In this document: piece after piece, positions 45,568-58,081 of the stretch | Layout: each line of letters opens with the position of its first letter | How positions within the stretch are numbered: the first letter of the stretch is position 1 | Assembly: GCF_028554725.1 (NCBI RefSeq) | Contig: NC_071669.1 | Coordinates: 58,833,001-58,897,000 of the forward strand | Length of the DNA: 64,000 nucleotides | DNA from: Zeugodacus cucurbitae | Taxonomy: Eukaryota > Arthropoda > Insecta > Diptera > Tephritidae | Direction: 5' to 3' | Program-made: the position numbers and the translations under genes | Notes under the pieces: model-generated | What the model was told of the DNA's origin: nothing | Databases searched by the model: none | The model's input: only the letters and a program-made list of their open reading frames with translations

Positions 45568-46105
45568 GTCGCGTTACAAAAATTGTATTTTATTACAAAT
45601 TAAAATAAAAAATTACATAATAATTGATATATTGTACATCATCTTCATCACTTACATACAAACGTTCATTATAAATATTATTGTTACAAGAATGGTGGAT
45701 ATACGCGTACGCATCGGCTCGGTTCGCCAGAGCTGTCTTTTGCTCCAAAGGCAATCGAAAATTTAAAGCTTGCACACAATACATAACGTACAAAAACCAA
45801 TAAAATACAATAAAAATATGAAAAAAAAACTAAAAATTAAAAAAATAAAACATAAACAATACAAACTTATGAACTACTTTGCTGGACATTGCTGGCGGTA
45901 AATAGTTACAGTTATAAAATATATACGAAGGGTACAAAGCATTTGGCGAGTAAGTTGTAGGCAGTAAGTATGGAAGATATAACGTAGAAAAAAAATATAT
46001 AGTGGCTTTAAAGTGCTAATTGCTGCTCGTCAACAACAACAACAACACAATTAACGAAGCCGAAAAGAGTTGTACTCAGCTGTGAGCGCTGCTGCTGTCA
46101 ACCGC

Positions 46106-49100
46106 TCAATAGTGGCCGCCATAGTGACCGCCATGGTGTCCACCGTAGTGTCCGTCGTAGTGAGCATTGTAACCGGCACCTCCACCATAATGACCGCTAT
46201 ATTGGGGCACATAGTCGTATTGAGCACCATGACCGTAATCGTCGTAATCGTAGTGGATGGGAGCAATGGGAGCATAAGGTTTAGGGGCTGCAAGTGGAAG
46301 ATGTGAAATTTAAGAAAATTAATTAATATAAAAATTGAGAAAAAATGTCTCGAATAAAATATATATAATTTAATATACAATAACAACAACTCTTTATATA
46401 CGACTCCACTTTATAATTCTCATACATACACAAACAAACAAATATTTTCATTCATTAGCGTAATTTTTTTTTTCAAATTTTCTTTCGCTTTAGTTTAATT
46501 TAATTTGGCCTATATTTATTAGCAATTTATGCGCCAATAATTTCTTTGCAATAACAATTTTTCTTTTGTTTGCGCTCTGCCATCGCAAGTGTCTATTACT
46601 TTGCACAAATTTATGTTGGACGCTGTGCGAAACTGTTGTTGTTGTTGCGAATCGCTTAAATTGCGCAGTGCGCACATCAATTGCCTAATAAATGGAGGAA
46701 AATACAACTATAAATAACAATAACAACAACTCTACTTGTAGCTAAACTAAAGCAATGTCATTCATAGTCGCTGGAAAAGCAAAAAAACGAAACTCAGTGA
46801 AGCCGGCATGCCTTTGCAAGTGATACAGTTCACTGGCGATTTGGTTGCTCTTTTTTGCTTTTGTGCGTTTTCGCAAAAAGTGTACAACAATCGCAATAAA
46901 TGGGAAGTGAGCTTAGGCAATTTGTTGGTGAGCTGACCGTTGTTTGAATTTATTTTTGACTTGTTTTGAGTTTGGTTGGATGAGATGTAGATATCCATGT
47001 ATATGTATGCGAAAATTATAATAAAATATAAATAATGAACAAGAAATTGGTCAGAAAAGTAATGTTTTTTTTTTGAGAGAAATGTGTCTTTAACTAGCTG
47101 TTAGGCACTGAATTTCTTCAAGTAATTATACTATACCGATGGAGATACAAAATTATAAATTTAAAAAAATATTTGTATAGTAAATTTCATTCGAAAATGT
47201 AAATAATATTTTGAATATTTCTAGAAAATTTAATATAAAAATTTTACAACTGAAATTGATTATAATACAAGCTTTAAGCTCTACAAAAGCTTTTCATTGA
47301 CGATTAAAAGAGAAAAGAGTGAGGCTGGGCTGAACATATCCCTTAAATAGACTTTTTCATTGTAGAAAGTCAATTATTACAAAAATTTCAATATGAAAGC
47401 TTTAAGCTCTGCAAAGCTTTTCAGTGACTAAAAGAGTACTGATTAGAAAATGTGCCTAAACAGAATTATTAATTGTAGAAAGTCAAAGTTATTGCAATAA
47501 TTTGAATATGAAAGCTTTAAGCTCTTTAAAAGTTTTTTTTTGATTCTACAACTTTTCATTGACGATTAAAAGAGGTCAGGTCTGAAAATATTCCTTAAAT
47601 AGAATTATTTATTGTAGAAAGTCAAATATTACAAAAATTTCAATATGAAAGCTTTAAGATCTCCAAAAGCTTTTCAGTGTCTAAAAGAGTACTGATCAGG
47701 AAATGTGCCTTAAACAGAATTATTCATTGTAGGAAGTCAAAAGTATTACAATAATTTGGATATGAAAGCTTTAAGCTCTTTTAAAGCTTTTCAAGGATCA
47801 AGCGTATATTTACTGTTGGTCTGAAATATATATCTTAAAACGTTTTTATTCATTTATTCATTATAAATTATTGAAATATGAAAGCTTTAAGCTCTCGAAA
47901 AACTTTTCGGTGACTAAAAAGCCTTAACGGTACCTACAATTAGCTGAAATTGTTGTTTATATAGAATATTGAAATGCATAATGTTGTTATGTAAGAAGTA
48001 TTTTTTTTATAAAAAAATTTTTGTAAAATTTATAAGATATTTTGAATAAATAAATAAACAATAAATAATCTAATTAAGCGTAGCTAAACAGCGTAGTCAT
48101 TAAATTGCTTAAGAAACAAGCAAAGTTATTTAAAAAAAAGTAATATTTCCAACTATATACCCCTTAAACCCACTTAACAAAGTCTACATAGAAATCAATG
48201 AAGCTACCCCAATATTTGTTAAAAAATCAAAAGACTTAAGCAGCGAACTTGCTCAGCAGTGAAGCAATTAATGAGTGCTACATGCATATACGCATCTCTA
48301 TATATTACTGTCACCACAACAACAACCAACCACATTATATGATGCCAATAATGCAACAACAACATTTCCCACCTCTACTAATAGCAACAAAACTAGAAAA
48401 GTGATTGTCTTACAAATGGGGGGAGTAAATTTCAAATATTGCCAAATCTGGTGGCAAGTGGCACAGTGCTGTCGCATTGGGAAAAATTTACGCATCACCA
48501 ACAACAATGAAGGTAGTAAACATAAGAGATATGCCCTCATTTGGATTACCACACAGCTGCTTGGCTTGAGGAAAGCCATAAGTTGAAACGTATAAAAGTG
48601 TGTGTGTGTGACTGTTACCAAGCAATGAAATGTGTAACATTATACAGTTATTTATTAAACTGGGAGCAGATTGTTGAAATCGCTGGCGTCACAATTGATT
48701 TATTTCGTGAATTAGTGGTTACTTTTACTGGGTCACTTTTTGTAGGCTCAAGTGCTAATGTTGTTGTTGTTATTATTGTTTGGTATAAAGAAACTAATTA
48801 TAGGTTGATATCAGCTAATTTAAGCTTACTAGCGCAGTGAGTGTTAAGCAACTTCGTTTTGTTTTATGAAGGCAGTTCAGTGAAGTACGAATGTATATAT
48901 ATTTATAACCGATGTGTAACACATAAATACACTTGTACTAATCTATATGAAACATTTTTCTAGCGACAGCGCAGAAATGTGTCACCTGTCGCTCATTGTT
49001 CTGCCACAACGCAACTGCTATATATGGGTTGTGTGAAAAGCTTTTGTTTACATTGAACACATGTTTTTTTCAAATCTTATAAATTTCGCAAATTTTTTTT

Positions 49101-52100
49101 TCTGCTGCTTCTTAGCTACATATTTAGTTGCGCCCACAACTACTCACTGCAGCTTAGCGCACTGCTGTTAGCTTATAATTACTGCCTTTGCTTGTTTTTT
49201 TTATGTCTTTTTCTCTAGTAATATTTTATGCTAATCTGGGAACCCAGCAGCTGCCTGCTGGTAAGCAAACAAAAAACTTATGTAGTAATATGGGCGAGTT
49301 ACACGCCCAGCGCTGCAGTTAAATGCAACAAATTATGGGGAGGGGTGTAGTGTAGTTGGGCGTTTGGGAGGCTGTTATTAGTTTATTATGTACTTTTGGC
49401 GCTTACAACTTTTGACTAATGCTGAGAAGTTGGAAATTAGTTGATAAAATGAAAACAATGAAATACGAAGGGTTTACACTTGGAAATATGCAGGTATGCA
49501 GAAGAATATGTGAGGTTTATGGTAATTAGAAGGGGAAATCATTGAATTTTTATAAAAAAATACTTTTGCGGAGGGTTGAGAATTTTTTTATATTAAAAGT
49601 TATGCAAAGAGTATAATAAGAAAATCAAAAGCCCTTGTTGATGGTGAAATACCATTAAAGTATTATTTTTAGTAAAAATTAGTGATTTTTAATATTTTTA
49701 GAAAATTTAGTATACAAAAATTTATATCTAAAATATTTTTTGTTTTGTAAGCTTAAAGCTTTTTGAAAGCTTTTCAGTGACTAAAAGAGTACTGCTCTGG
49801 AAGTATTGCTTAAATGAATTTAGTCTTTGTAGAAAGTCAAAATGATTACACAAAATTTCAATTTGAAAGCTTTAAGCACGCTAAAAGCTTTCCAGTGATT
49901 GAAAGAGTTCTAATCAGCAAATATCCCTTAAACAGAATTATTCATTGTATAAAGTCAAAATTATTACATTAATTTGAATATGAAAGCTTCAAGCTCTCTA
50001 AAAGCTTTTCGGTAATTAATACTATATTTATCGTTTTTTCTCAAAATATGCTTTAAAATGTTCTAATGCAACCATTCAGTGTGTGAAAGTTAAAAATGTT
50101 TCAATATGAAAGCTTTAAGCTCTGTAAAAGCTTTTCGTTGACTAGCACATATAGCTTTAGTCTTAAAATATTATACAAAACGGACTAATTCATTCATTCT
50201 CAGAGTGAATATCAAAATTATTTCAATATGCCAGCTTTAAGCTCTCTAAAAGCTTTTCCTTAATTAAAAAAATTATTTACCGGCAGGTTGAAACTATCTA
50301 AAATTTGTTGCTTATGAAGACTTACTGTTGTTTGAAATGTTTAATTATGAAATAAATATTATATAAAAATTTTCAAGTCGATTATTAAGCTTTTGATAAA
50401 CTTTGATTTTTTAATTTTTCAGAAATGTTTTCTTAAAAATATAATTATAATTTTTTTCAGTCATCATTGATTAATTTTTTGCTTGAAACAAATTTCTCAA
50501 GTCGACTTATGCACTTTTTCTGTTCACTTTATGTAATATTGAGCTTTCGTTTGAACTGTGGGATGTGATCGTTTAACATCATTGAATCTCAGAGCTACAG
50601 GAAATTGCAAATTATTTTAATTTTCTTTGAACAAAGTGCTCGATTAAAATGAATTATTAATAGTAGTGAATCATAAAAAATTCCAAGATTTTCATTTTTA
50701 ACTTGATAAATGTATTAAAGAGTGAAGAGATACATTAGAATGTCACGTTGAACTAATAAAAACGAATGTATAACATATAATCCAGATTGATTTTTCACTA
50801 CAATCTCTTAATTACAGTAATTGCATAACTATTCTAAGCAATTATGAATGAATGCTTGCCTTGTGGGAAAATAAATGAGCTGTGCTTATTTTGTAATAGC
50901 GACAATTAAGGTGACTAAGGCATATACTTTAAACTATATACAACAGTAGTGATATATGTCTAAGGCGTACCTATTTAGCTTCTTACAGTAGTATATATAC
51001 AAAGGTATATACAAATCTTTGTGTGTGTGATTTACTCGCCGTAGGTGGTTGTTTCATTTACTCAATTTTGTACTCAATTCCATATTAGTAAAGATAATTA
51101 TGTGCATCGTCTGCAACGACTGTTTCGTCTGGGCGAAATTTGAGCATTTGATTATTGTTGATATGGGCGTGGCGGCGCAATAACTTCACCATGCGATATG
51201 TATTAATGCCTGTGCATGGAAAATGATTCAAATGATTGAAATGATGAAGATGCAAATGCTGGTTGTATTGAATTTAAAATGTTAAGTGACTGAAGGTGGC
51301 AGTTTAAGTATGAAAGCGTGTTTTTTATGTGGAAAAAGGTGGGAACAAATGCAAAATTAATTTAAGAGAGTCCTTATAGAGATGCTTTTGGTTATGTAGA
51401 TGGTTTCAGGTGATCAATTTTCAATATAAAATGTTGAAATGAGCCTTAATAGCTGTTAGATAGAGAGAACGAAAGGAGAGGATGTGAAAATAACAGGCTT
51501 ATATCCCTTAGACTACAGTTCTAATAGGGTGTGTGAAATCGGTGAACTTCTTCACATAAAATTAAATTATTAAACGAGTAACTTGGGGAGTGTTTAGTAA
51601 TTAGATCACTTTCTCCACTATTATTTTGTTTGTTTAAATTTTCTACACCAAACCCACACTTACCATACGGCGCTGGTCCTGGCACCACAACAGGCGCTGG
51701 CGCAACATGCTTAACCACTGGTGCTGGTTCGTAATGTGGTGCGGGCACTAACGCTTGTGCGTGCACTGTGGGTCCGGATTTCGTAACGACTGCGTTGAAA
51801 CCATTTATGGGATCGGCAGTGTAGTCGACTGTGCGTATAGAGCCATCGGGTTCGACAAGTGAATATTGACCTGAAAGAATAGAAGGAAATTTTTATGGAT
51901 ATTAATTTAGTGCTTAGAATGTTATGGGTTAAAATATTTTCTATAAAAAAAATTTATGTAAATTTTTATAAAAAAAAATATTTATAAAAAAATATTATAA
52001 AAATAATAAAATATGAAAAAAAATTTGTTTTGTGAAAATTAATGTAAAAAAATGTCAGAATTTTCGAACTAAAATTTTTTAAATATTTTTTTTGGAAAAA

Positions 52101-53098
52101 AATCTATAAACTTTTTTTATGAGAATATTTTTTTTATTATTTATTTTTACCTTTAACAACATCACCATCGCGAGTTTCATGTTGTGACTTCACATCGCCA
52201 GTTGTGTGATCGGCTACACCATAATTGAATGCATATTTGGGATGATTCTGTGGAGAGAAAAAAGGAAATATTTTTATAAAATGATACCCTCTGTGAATAT
52301 AATAATTAAACATTTTATTTTTAAGAAGAAAATTCGGTTTTTCTATTAAATTAACAAAAAAAATATTTTTTTTACGTTTTTTTACCAGTACTATTTCTAT
52401 TTATTCATAATAATTTTTGAGCGATACTTTTAAAACAATATATAATTCTTTGTAATAATTATTTATTATTTATTTTCAAAATTATTACTTGTTTTAAGAA
52501 TTTTAAGAATTTTAAAAATTTTCAAAAATATTTTTTTTTAATTTTGATTTATTTTGTATTGCGAAATTGTTACTATAAATAAATTATTACTTTTATTAAT
52601 TTTTTAGAATATTAAAAATAATTAAAATTAAAAAGTCAGCATTTTTTTTAAATTAATTTTTTTTTTTAATTTTTTTACGAACAAATTTTTGTAAAAAAAT
52701 TAATAGAAATTTAAAATTTTAAAGAAATCAAGGAATTATTATCATAAAATGGTATAAGGAATATATTTAATAACATTTTTTTAATAAATATTTTTTGGTT
52801 TTTTTTTTGAAGAAAGCAACATAATTTAGTTATATACTTTAAAAAACTCAAATTTCCATTAAAATTTTTCAGCATTTTTTTTTTGAAATATTTTCTAATA
52901 GAACCACTTGTAAAATGTTTACTAAACACTTAGCACTCAAGCCACACCACTGCGTATACGCAATATGCCTGATGTCCAAAAAATTCTTAAACCAACACAC
53001 ACACTCACATAATAGTCGACAGCGTATCCTGGTCGCGCCAACACAGCGCTCGCAAAGAAAGCGATTGTGAGTACAAGTATACACTTCAGGCTAGCCAT
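46106..53098 (-). CDS. RR-2 cuticle protein (CPR family), four exons
   Basis: Minus-strand exons 53098-53009, 52247-52151, 51870-51664 and 46287-46106 join in frame (total 576 bases, 191 residues), all with GT-AG borders. Residues 1-21 are a signal peptide (MASLKCILVLTIAFFASAVL-A). Residues 31-91 are a textbook RR-2 chitin-binding domain: HPKYAFNYGVADHTTGDVKS, then HETRDGDVVKGQYSLVEPDG, then SIRTVDYTADPINGFNAVV. RR-2 proteins bind chitin in hard cuticle. Next comes an Ala/Pro/Val-rich part (PAPVVKHVAPAPVVVPGPAP), and the last exon encodes a Tyr/His/Gly/Asp-rich tail ending in GGHYGGHY, as in sclerotised cuticle. The third intron is 5376 bases and carries two tandem arrays. The 5' untranslated part and promoter upstream of 53098 were not resolved. 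No symbol is assigned, since many RR-2 paralogues share this layout. Confidence 0.93.
47264..47935. repeat. AAGCTT-rich tandem array 1, six units
   Basis: Units begin at AAGCTT sites 47269, 47397, 47512, 47649, 47766 and 47882 (115-137 bases apart). Each opens with GAAAGCTTTAAGCTCT, then AAAAGCTTTTC, and usually closes with TTCATTGTAGAAAGTCAA. Units 1 and 3 share CATTGACGATTAAAAGAG; units 2 and 4 share CAGTG(A/T)CTAAAAGAGTAC. The array sits in the third intron of the RR-2 gene. Confidence 0.92.
49745..50265. repeat. AAGCTT-rich tandem array 2, five units
   Basis: The same unit as array 1 at 49749, 49867, 49984, 50109 and about 50232 (117-125 bases apart), same orientation, more diverged. It is separated from array 1 by about 1.8 kb of unrelated intron. 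Confidence 0.9.
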
Positions 53099-54500
53099 TT
53101 TTTATTATTGAATTTGTTTTGCTCTACGTTGAACGCTCGAAAACACAGGGTAACACAAAGGTTGCACTTTTTTTCGGTTTAGTTTGCAAGGAGAGGTTTA
53201 AGGGTTGCTTGAGATTTGCTAAAAATAAAAATTAAAAATATTTTTTTTTTTCAATAAATTTCGCTTGAACACACAATAAAATGATTATTTTAATTTAATA
53301 ATTAATTTTCTTGCTAAAATTGTTAAGGAGATTCGCACTTGAAGTATTTCGTTGGCACCGCCGAATTGCACACTGCTGAATTGCCCGGAATACTGTGTCG
53401 ATTCTGAGTTTGAGTTTCCGTTAAATACACAAAACAAAATGCGCCGTCGCTTGGGAAACGCAGCGCAGCTAGCAAGCAAGTCAGCAGTTGATCATACGAA
53501 GACACAGCGCTGCAGACGTCAACTGCGCGTAATGGCAAAAACAACAAGCATCTACTGTGGTCAGCCATCGCGCTGCTTTGAGCTACGCTTTTGGCTTGCC
53601 TTGCGTCTATTGCCTCTGCTGTGTTATGCCGCCGCTTCGAGGCGGCTTGGACGCGCGTTCTATTGTTCGCCCGGCCGGTATTGCTAGCGGTTCTGCCACC
53701 GCCAAGCCAATGCATAGCTTATGCTTGTCATTCAGCGAAGCGTGGCTACGCGCTCTGAGCTGAGGCGTTTCTGTAGGCACTCATTGGTAATTAATATGTC
53801 ATGTTTTCCACCACAGTGCGGTGTGTGTGGTGAATTGGTATGTGAGTTATCTGCGCGGCTGCATAGTTTGTTATTTTGTTGTTGCTTCTGTTTTTGTTTC
53901 TAGTGTTGTTGTTGTAGTTTTTATTATCATAGCAAAATGTGGAAAGTGGGAGCAAAGGGGTGGTTGATATACATGTAGATGGCCTATTTTAATGCCTAAG
54001 GCGATCTTTTTTCGCTGTCTTCATTTCGTTGTCGCTCCATATGTCAGATTCGCAATGTGTTTATTCGTGTATCAGCGCTGTCTGGGTCATGTCATACATA
54101 GACATTTTTCTTTAATTACAGATTTAAGTATATTTTTTTGTGGTTTTATTGTTTAAATATATTTTAAATATAGCATAAAAAAGTGAAATTTGTTGTGAAG
54201 TTTTTTATGAATAAAATTTATTGATTTGAAATTTTTCTATACTTAACTACAAATATCATTTTATTACATTAGTTAACAGTAAGAAGTATCAAATTATCAG
54301 AATATCTTTTAAAAATTTTGATCTTTTAATTATTTTATGGATATTGCCAAATTATAGTTTTGTGGTACGGATATAGATATGGATCTAAAAAAAATCGGCT
54401 AATAATAAAAAATATGTTGTGTGTTAAATTGAAGGCAATTAACCTAAATAATTTAACCTTAATTTATTTTTTAAAAGAAATTTATGATTTATTTAAATAT
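53099..54500. other. Upstream region of the RR-2 cuticle gene
   Basis: This holds the 5' leader and promoter of the minus-strand gene. The segment 53330-53780 is markedly GC-richer than its flanks and open in several frames, but it has no splice or motif support, and its position suggests regulatory DNA. A minus-strand GTATTTAA near 53421 could be a weak TATA. From 53940 on it is AT-rich with nothing recognised. Confidence 0.45.
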
Positions 54501-54514
54501 ATTGTGCAACTGCG

Positions 54515-55485
54515 ATGTCTTTTTGGCCCGCAATGGAGCGTAGAAAGTCCTTCGAACTGCTTTATCTCAGCAAGGTGTATCTTAGCGCGATCATAGGTGC
54601 GATTACTGGACATTGTCTGATAGTTACACATGCGTTGAGACTAGGGATCCTGGCAAATGCAAGTTACTAAAGCTGTTTGAAAAAAAAAGGCAAGATGGAA
54701 TCATCTAAGCATTTCCTCCTGCAATGTTCAGCTTAAGGCGCTATACCAGTTTAACCCAAGAAAAATAGGCGATTTTCGGATTAAAAAAAAAAAAAGTACT
54801 CAATCGAATGTTTCGAAGTTTTTTGTAGTATATCCTTGTCTTGGGAGGAGCCAAAAAAGAGAGAGTGCTGTCATGATTCCGGCAGAATAAGTAGCTGAAA
54901 CAAAAATAATACAAAAAGGTTATTAAAGTTGAAGGTTTTCCTATACAATGATCTACGATTTTTGAAAAATATCAAAAATTAACAAAATGGGGTAGTTCTA
55001 AAAAAAGTGTCTTTTTTAGGTAAAATGCCAATTTGACAACCAATCAAAATGATCGTAGGTCATTTTATAGTAAATGTACTTAGCTTCAATTTGAAGTCGA
55101 TCGGTCAATTTCTCGTTGTGTTATGATGTCAGCAATTTTGAAACTATAGCGTCTATACCTGTGAGCGATCGATCTTTAGCACGCTGCCATTCAAAAATTA
55201 TTCAAGATACGACCTGACCACTATTGAAAGTATAAAATATCGAATAGCATTTGAACATTTGGTATTGAAACACCTTGGTACGCTCATCTTCAGTGAAACT
55301 AGCGATTTACCTAAAATTAACTTTAGCTGACTAAAGAAGTGTGTAACTGATTTCAAGCGTTTTGACGAATCATAAGAATACTTCTGATTCATTAGGATTT
55401 TTTTGGTATCACAAAGGACAACGCTCAAAACTATACGAGTTAGATCATCCTGCTTATGCAGAGATCTGCCTACTAATCTAACCTA
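54515..55485 (+). pseudogene. LINE 3' end relic, split by a MITE
   Basis: The plus strand reads WPAMERRKSFELLYLSK, then SAIIGAITGHCLIVTHALRL (54524-54670), then SSKHFLLQCSA (to 54732): the end of RNase H and the zinc-knuckle part of an I/Loa-type LINE. Family D element 2 intervenes, and the homology resumes after about 55212 (FEHLVLKHLGTLIFSETSDL and on). The 3' part reads GGTATCACAAAGGAC near 55407 and ends in CTAACCTAACAAC, as LINE 3' ends often do. The relic at 37860-38620 also has ATCACAAAGGAC near its end, so both belong to one family. Confidence 0.75.
54737..55211. mobile_element. TTAA-flanked MITE, family D copy 2 (reverse, truncated)
   Basis: It starts after TTAA (54733-54736) with GGCGCTATACCAGTTTAACCC. 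The interior aligns in reverse to copy 1, for example TATGATGTCAGCAATTTTGA near 55121 and ATTCAAGATACGA near 55199. The last 100 bases or so and the right TTAA are missing. It interrupts the LINE relic, which is therefore older. Confidence 0.8.
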
Positions 55486-58080
55486 ACAACTATATTTCAA
55501 TCGCATTGAAGGAGTATTATAATTCATTTAACTCAACTGGACATGATAACTAATTTTTAACTTAAAGTTATTGGCTTAACCATATAATGTTTACTTTTTT
55601 TTATAAAAGCAAAATTAGTTCTTCAAATTATGTATCTTCTTAAAGCATATATTCAAAAATTCTGCGGAAATTTAATAATTTCAAAAATTAAAGAAAAGCT
55701 TACGAATAAAAGAAGTGAGTCTGAAAAATATTTTAATATATATTAATAAGTATGTACATAGATGAAAGGTTAGTAGTGGCATTGTTGAGTTGGTTGCAAG
55801 GAGAAAACGAAAGAGTTCCTCATAGATAGCCACAGTAAAGATATCATTAGGTTCATTGTTTTCCTAAGCGAGTCTCAACAAGCACTATTCTATAATTCTC
55901 AAAATAGAATACACCTTTTCTTCAATTCTGAAACTTTTGAATAGATACAATTGGAGCTAATGTTCGGTATCCAATCGTATGAAAGTAGATCATCTATAGG
56001 GGTAATATAAAAATTTTTCAGTATTCTCCGCGCATGTTCTACATTTTGTCTGGTTCTCTAATATAAATTGCATAAAATATCCTTTATAGGAGCTGAAGAA
56101 ACTTGAAAAACTTATGGGGACTGTATTTCCAGCCGAGTCACATTGGGTTAATATGCTTATTTGATTGTTTTACATATCGGATTATTGCCAAAAAATTTGA
56201 GGCAATCTCAAAATCACACTTACAGCTATCATACTGTCGGAAGGGCTGAAACTCCTCTCCATTCAATGAGCTGAGTGACGTTATAAGTTATTTTAGCGCT
56301 TTGAACTTCAATTCAGATGTTCTGTTCGGTTATAGATCTCAATGAATTTATAATTATTTAAGCAAAGGTTTCGGATTTTTACACTTCTTTATTTCGAAAC
56401 GATTTTTAGAGGTTCTCCATCATTTCTTTATATATTCTTTCCTTTTTGAAAAGTCGTCAAGAATCCTCTTTTGCTGATAGAAAGAGTTTTCATAATATTA
56501 TCATGTGTTTTTCTAAAACTTATATTCAATCACATAAATAACAATATCTACAAGGGATATCAAAACGATTTTAAGAAACTAAGTGAAATCTCGTCTACAC
56601 TGAAATGATTTTTATGATGATTAAATAAGATAACTTATCGTTAAAAGCTTACAAAAAGAATATAAAGTTTTTAAAATACCATAATTGAGTGCTAAGAATT
56701 TATGTATAGCCCTTTAGCCACCAGAGAGGAATTCAGCTTTATTTCCGTTTAATGTTAATATATATAAAACCAACTGCCGGATGCTCATCTAGAATATTGT
56801 AATATTATTTATAGCTTATTGTGTTCTGTCTTTCAGAACAAAACAAAAATATTTATTTTGAAGAATGTTTTAGTTCCTGTTTCTCGATAATAAAAAATTT
56901 TCATAATTTTATTTATTTTTTTTTTTTTTTGTTTTCTACAGCCAAGTTACTAATGTTTGACAATTGCCTTTTACTTTCGTTGCTTACACGCACACACAAC
57001 TTACAGACGGGGAATTCCAAAGTCAAGGTTAATGCGTGACGCAAAGTATTGATTGCCAGCACAAAAGACTTAAGCAACGAACTCGATGTGAAATTTCGTT
57101 GTATTGCACTAATGTATTTTATTATGAGAGCTGCATGTTTTAATTTTTATTTCTATAACGTACTTTGACCTAAATTATGTAAAGTAATGCAATGATTAAT
57201 TTAAGTAAAGCCAGTAATCAAACTTGACTTTCAAATTTGACTGTTCACCTGCAAATCAATTTTATTAAAAAAATTACGATTTTGTGTAAACAATCACAAA
57301 TTTTAATTACATTTAATGAAAGTGAGTGATTTCTTAGCTAATTGAGCAATCAATTTGCGGTTGATGTGAGTTCTGACAGTTGCGCTTATTAGCTGTCAAA
57401 ATGGAAAGGGGAAATATTTTTTATATTTATATAATACATATATACATACTTACAAAAAAATTATTATTAATTTCCTTAAGCAAATAAAGCGCCTTAATGA
57501 AATTAAATGAAACTAACTTCATACTAATCTAATTCTAATTACTTAATGCCACTCAAGCACAGCAGCAACAAATCAGCACTAGCATAAATGCTTCTTGTGG
57601 TTTCACTGCGCTGCAATCACATACTAAGCATTCTAAGTATCACATATTTGTGTGTCTTTCAGTAACTAAGTATGCATTTGTCTAAGAATTCTTGCGGCTT
57701 TGCTTGCCTTCAAGTTCATTTCGGATTTAATATAGGGTTAAAATGCTCGCTTTGTAGGTCTTCATGGGCGCTCCTGTGCGGTCGCGCACTTAACTCCCAC
57801 GGTGAAGGTTCAAGGTTTGCATGTGATGATATGATACCTCTACGAGTATCTGCAGCGTTTGGTTTCTATGCCATCGAGTGGTGTACTGGTGTGGTGCCAT
57901 ATCGTTGTCAATGTCAGCTGTGATTCTCAATTAATGGAAAATACAATAAAAAAAGTAACAAAATTCAAATACCACTGGTATGTGGATCCATTTTTTTTTC
58001 TATTTAATGGAAAATAAATATTTTGTGGTTTTTTTTAACTGAAAAAACCAGAATACTAATATTTAGAGCTATATGAAACA
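55486..58080. other. Intergenic stretch, little recognised
   Basis: Near 56015-56055 a minus-strand CRTCAENTEKF resembles the LINE zinc-knuckle relic at 24690. Near 57062 AAAAGACTTAAGCAACGAACTC is a dispersed motif also seen at 5290 and 48228. An open frame at 57672-57923 is described under findings. Otherwise AT-rich. Confidence 0.4.
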
Positions 58081-58081
58081 G

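Noticed and set aside
46051..46389. Open frames overlapping the last RR-2 exon on both strands
   Set aside because: Shadows of the Gly/His/Tyr-rich tail in other frames.
53323..53763. Overlapping open frames on both strands upstream of the RR-2 gene
   Set aside because: Open in several frames because GC is higher; no splice sites, signal peptide or motif; more likely promoter/leader DNA.
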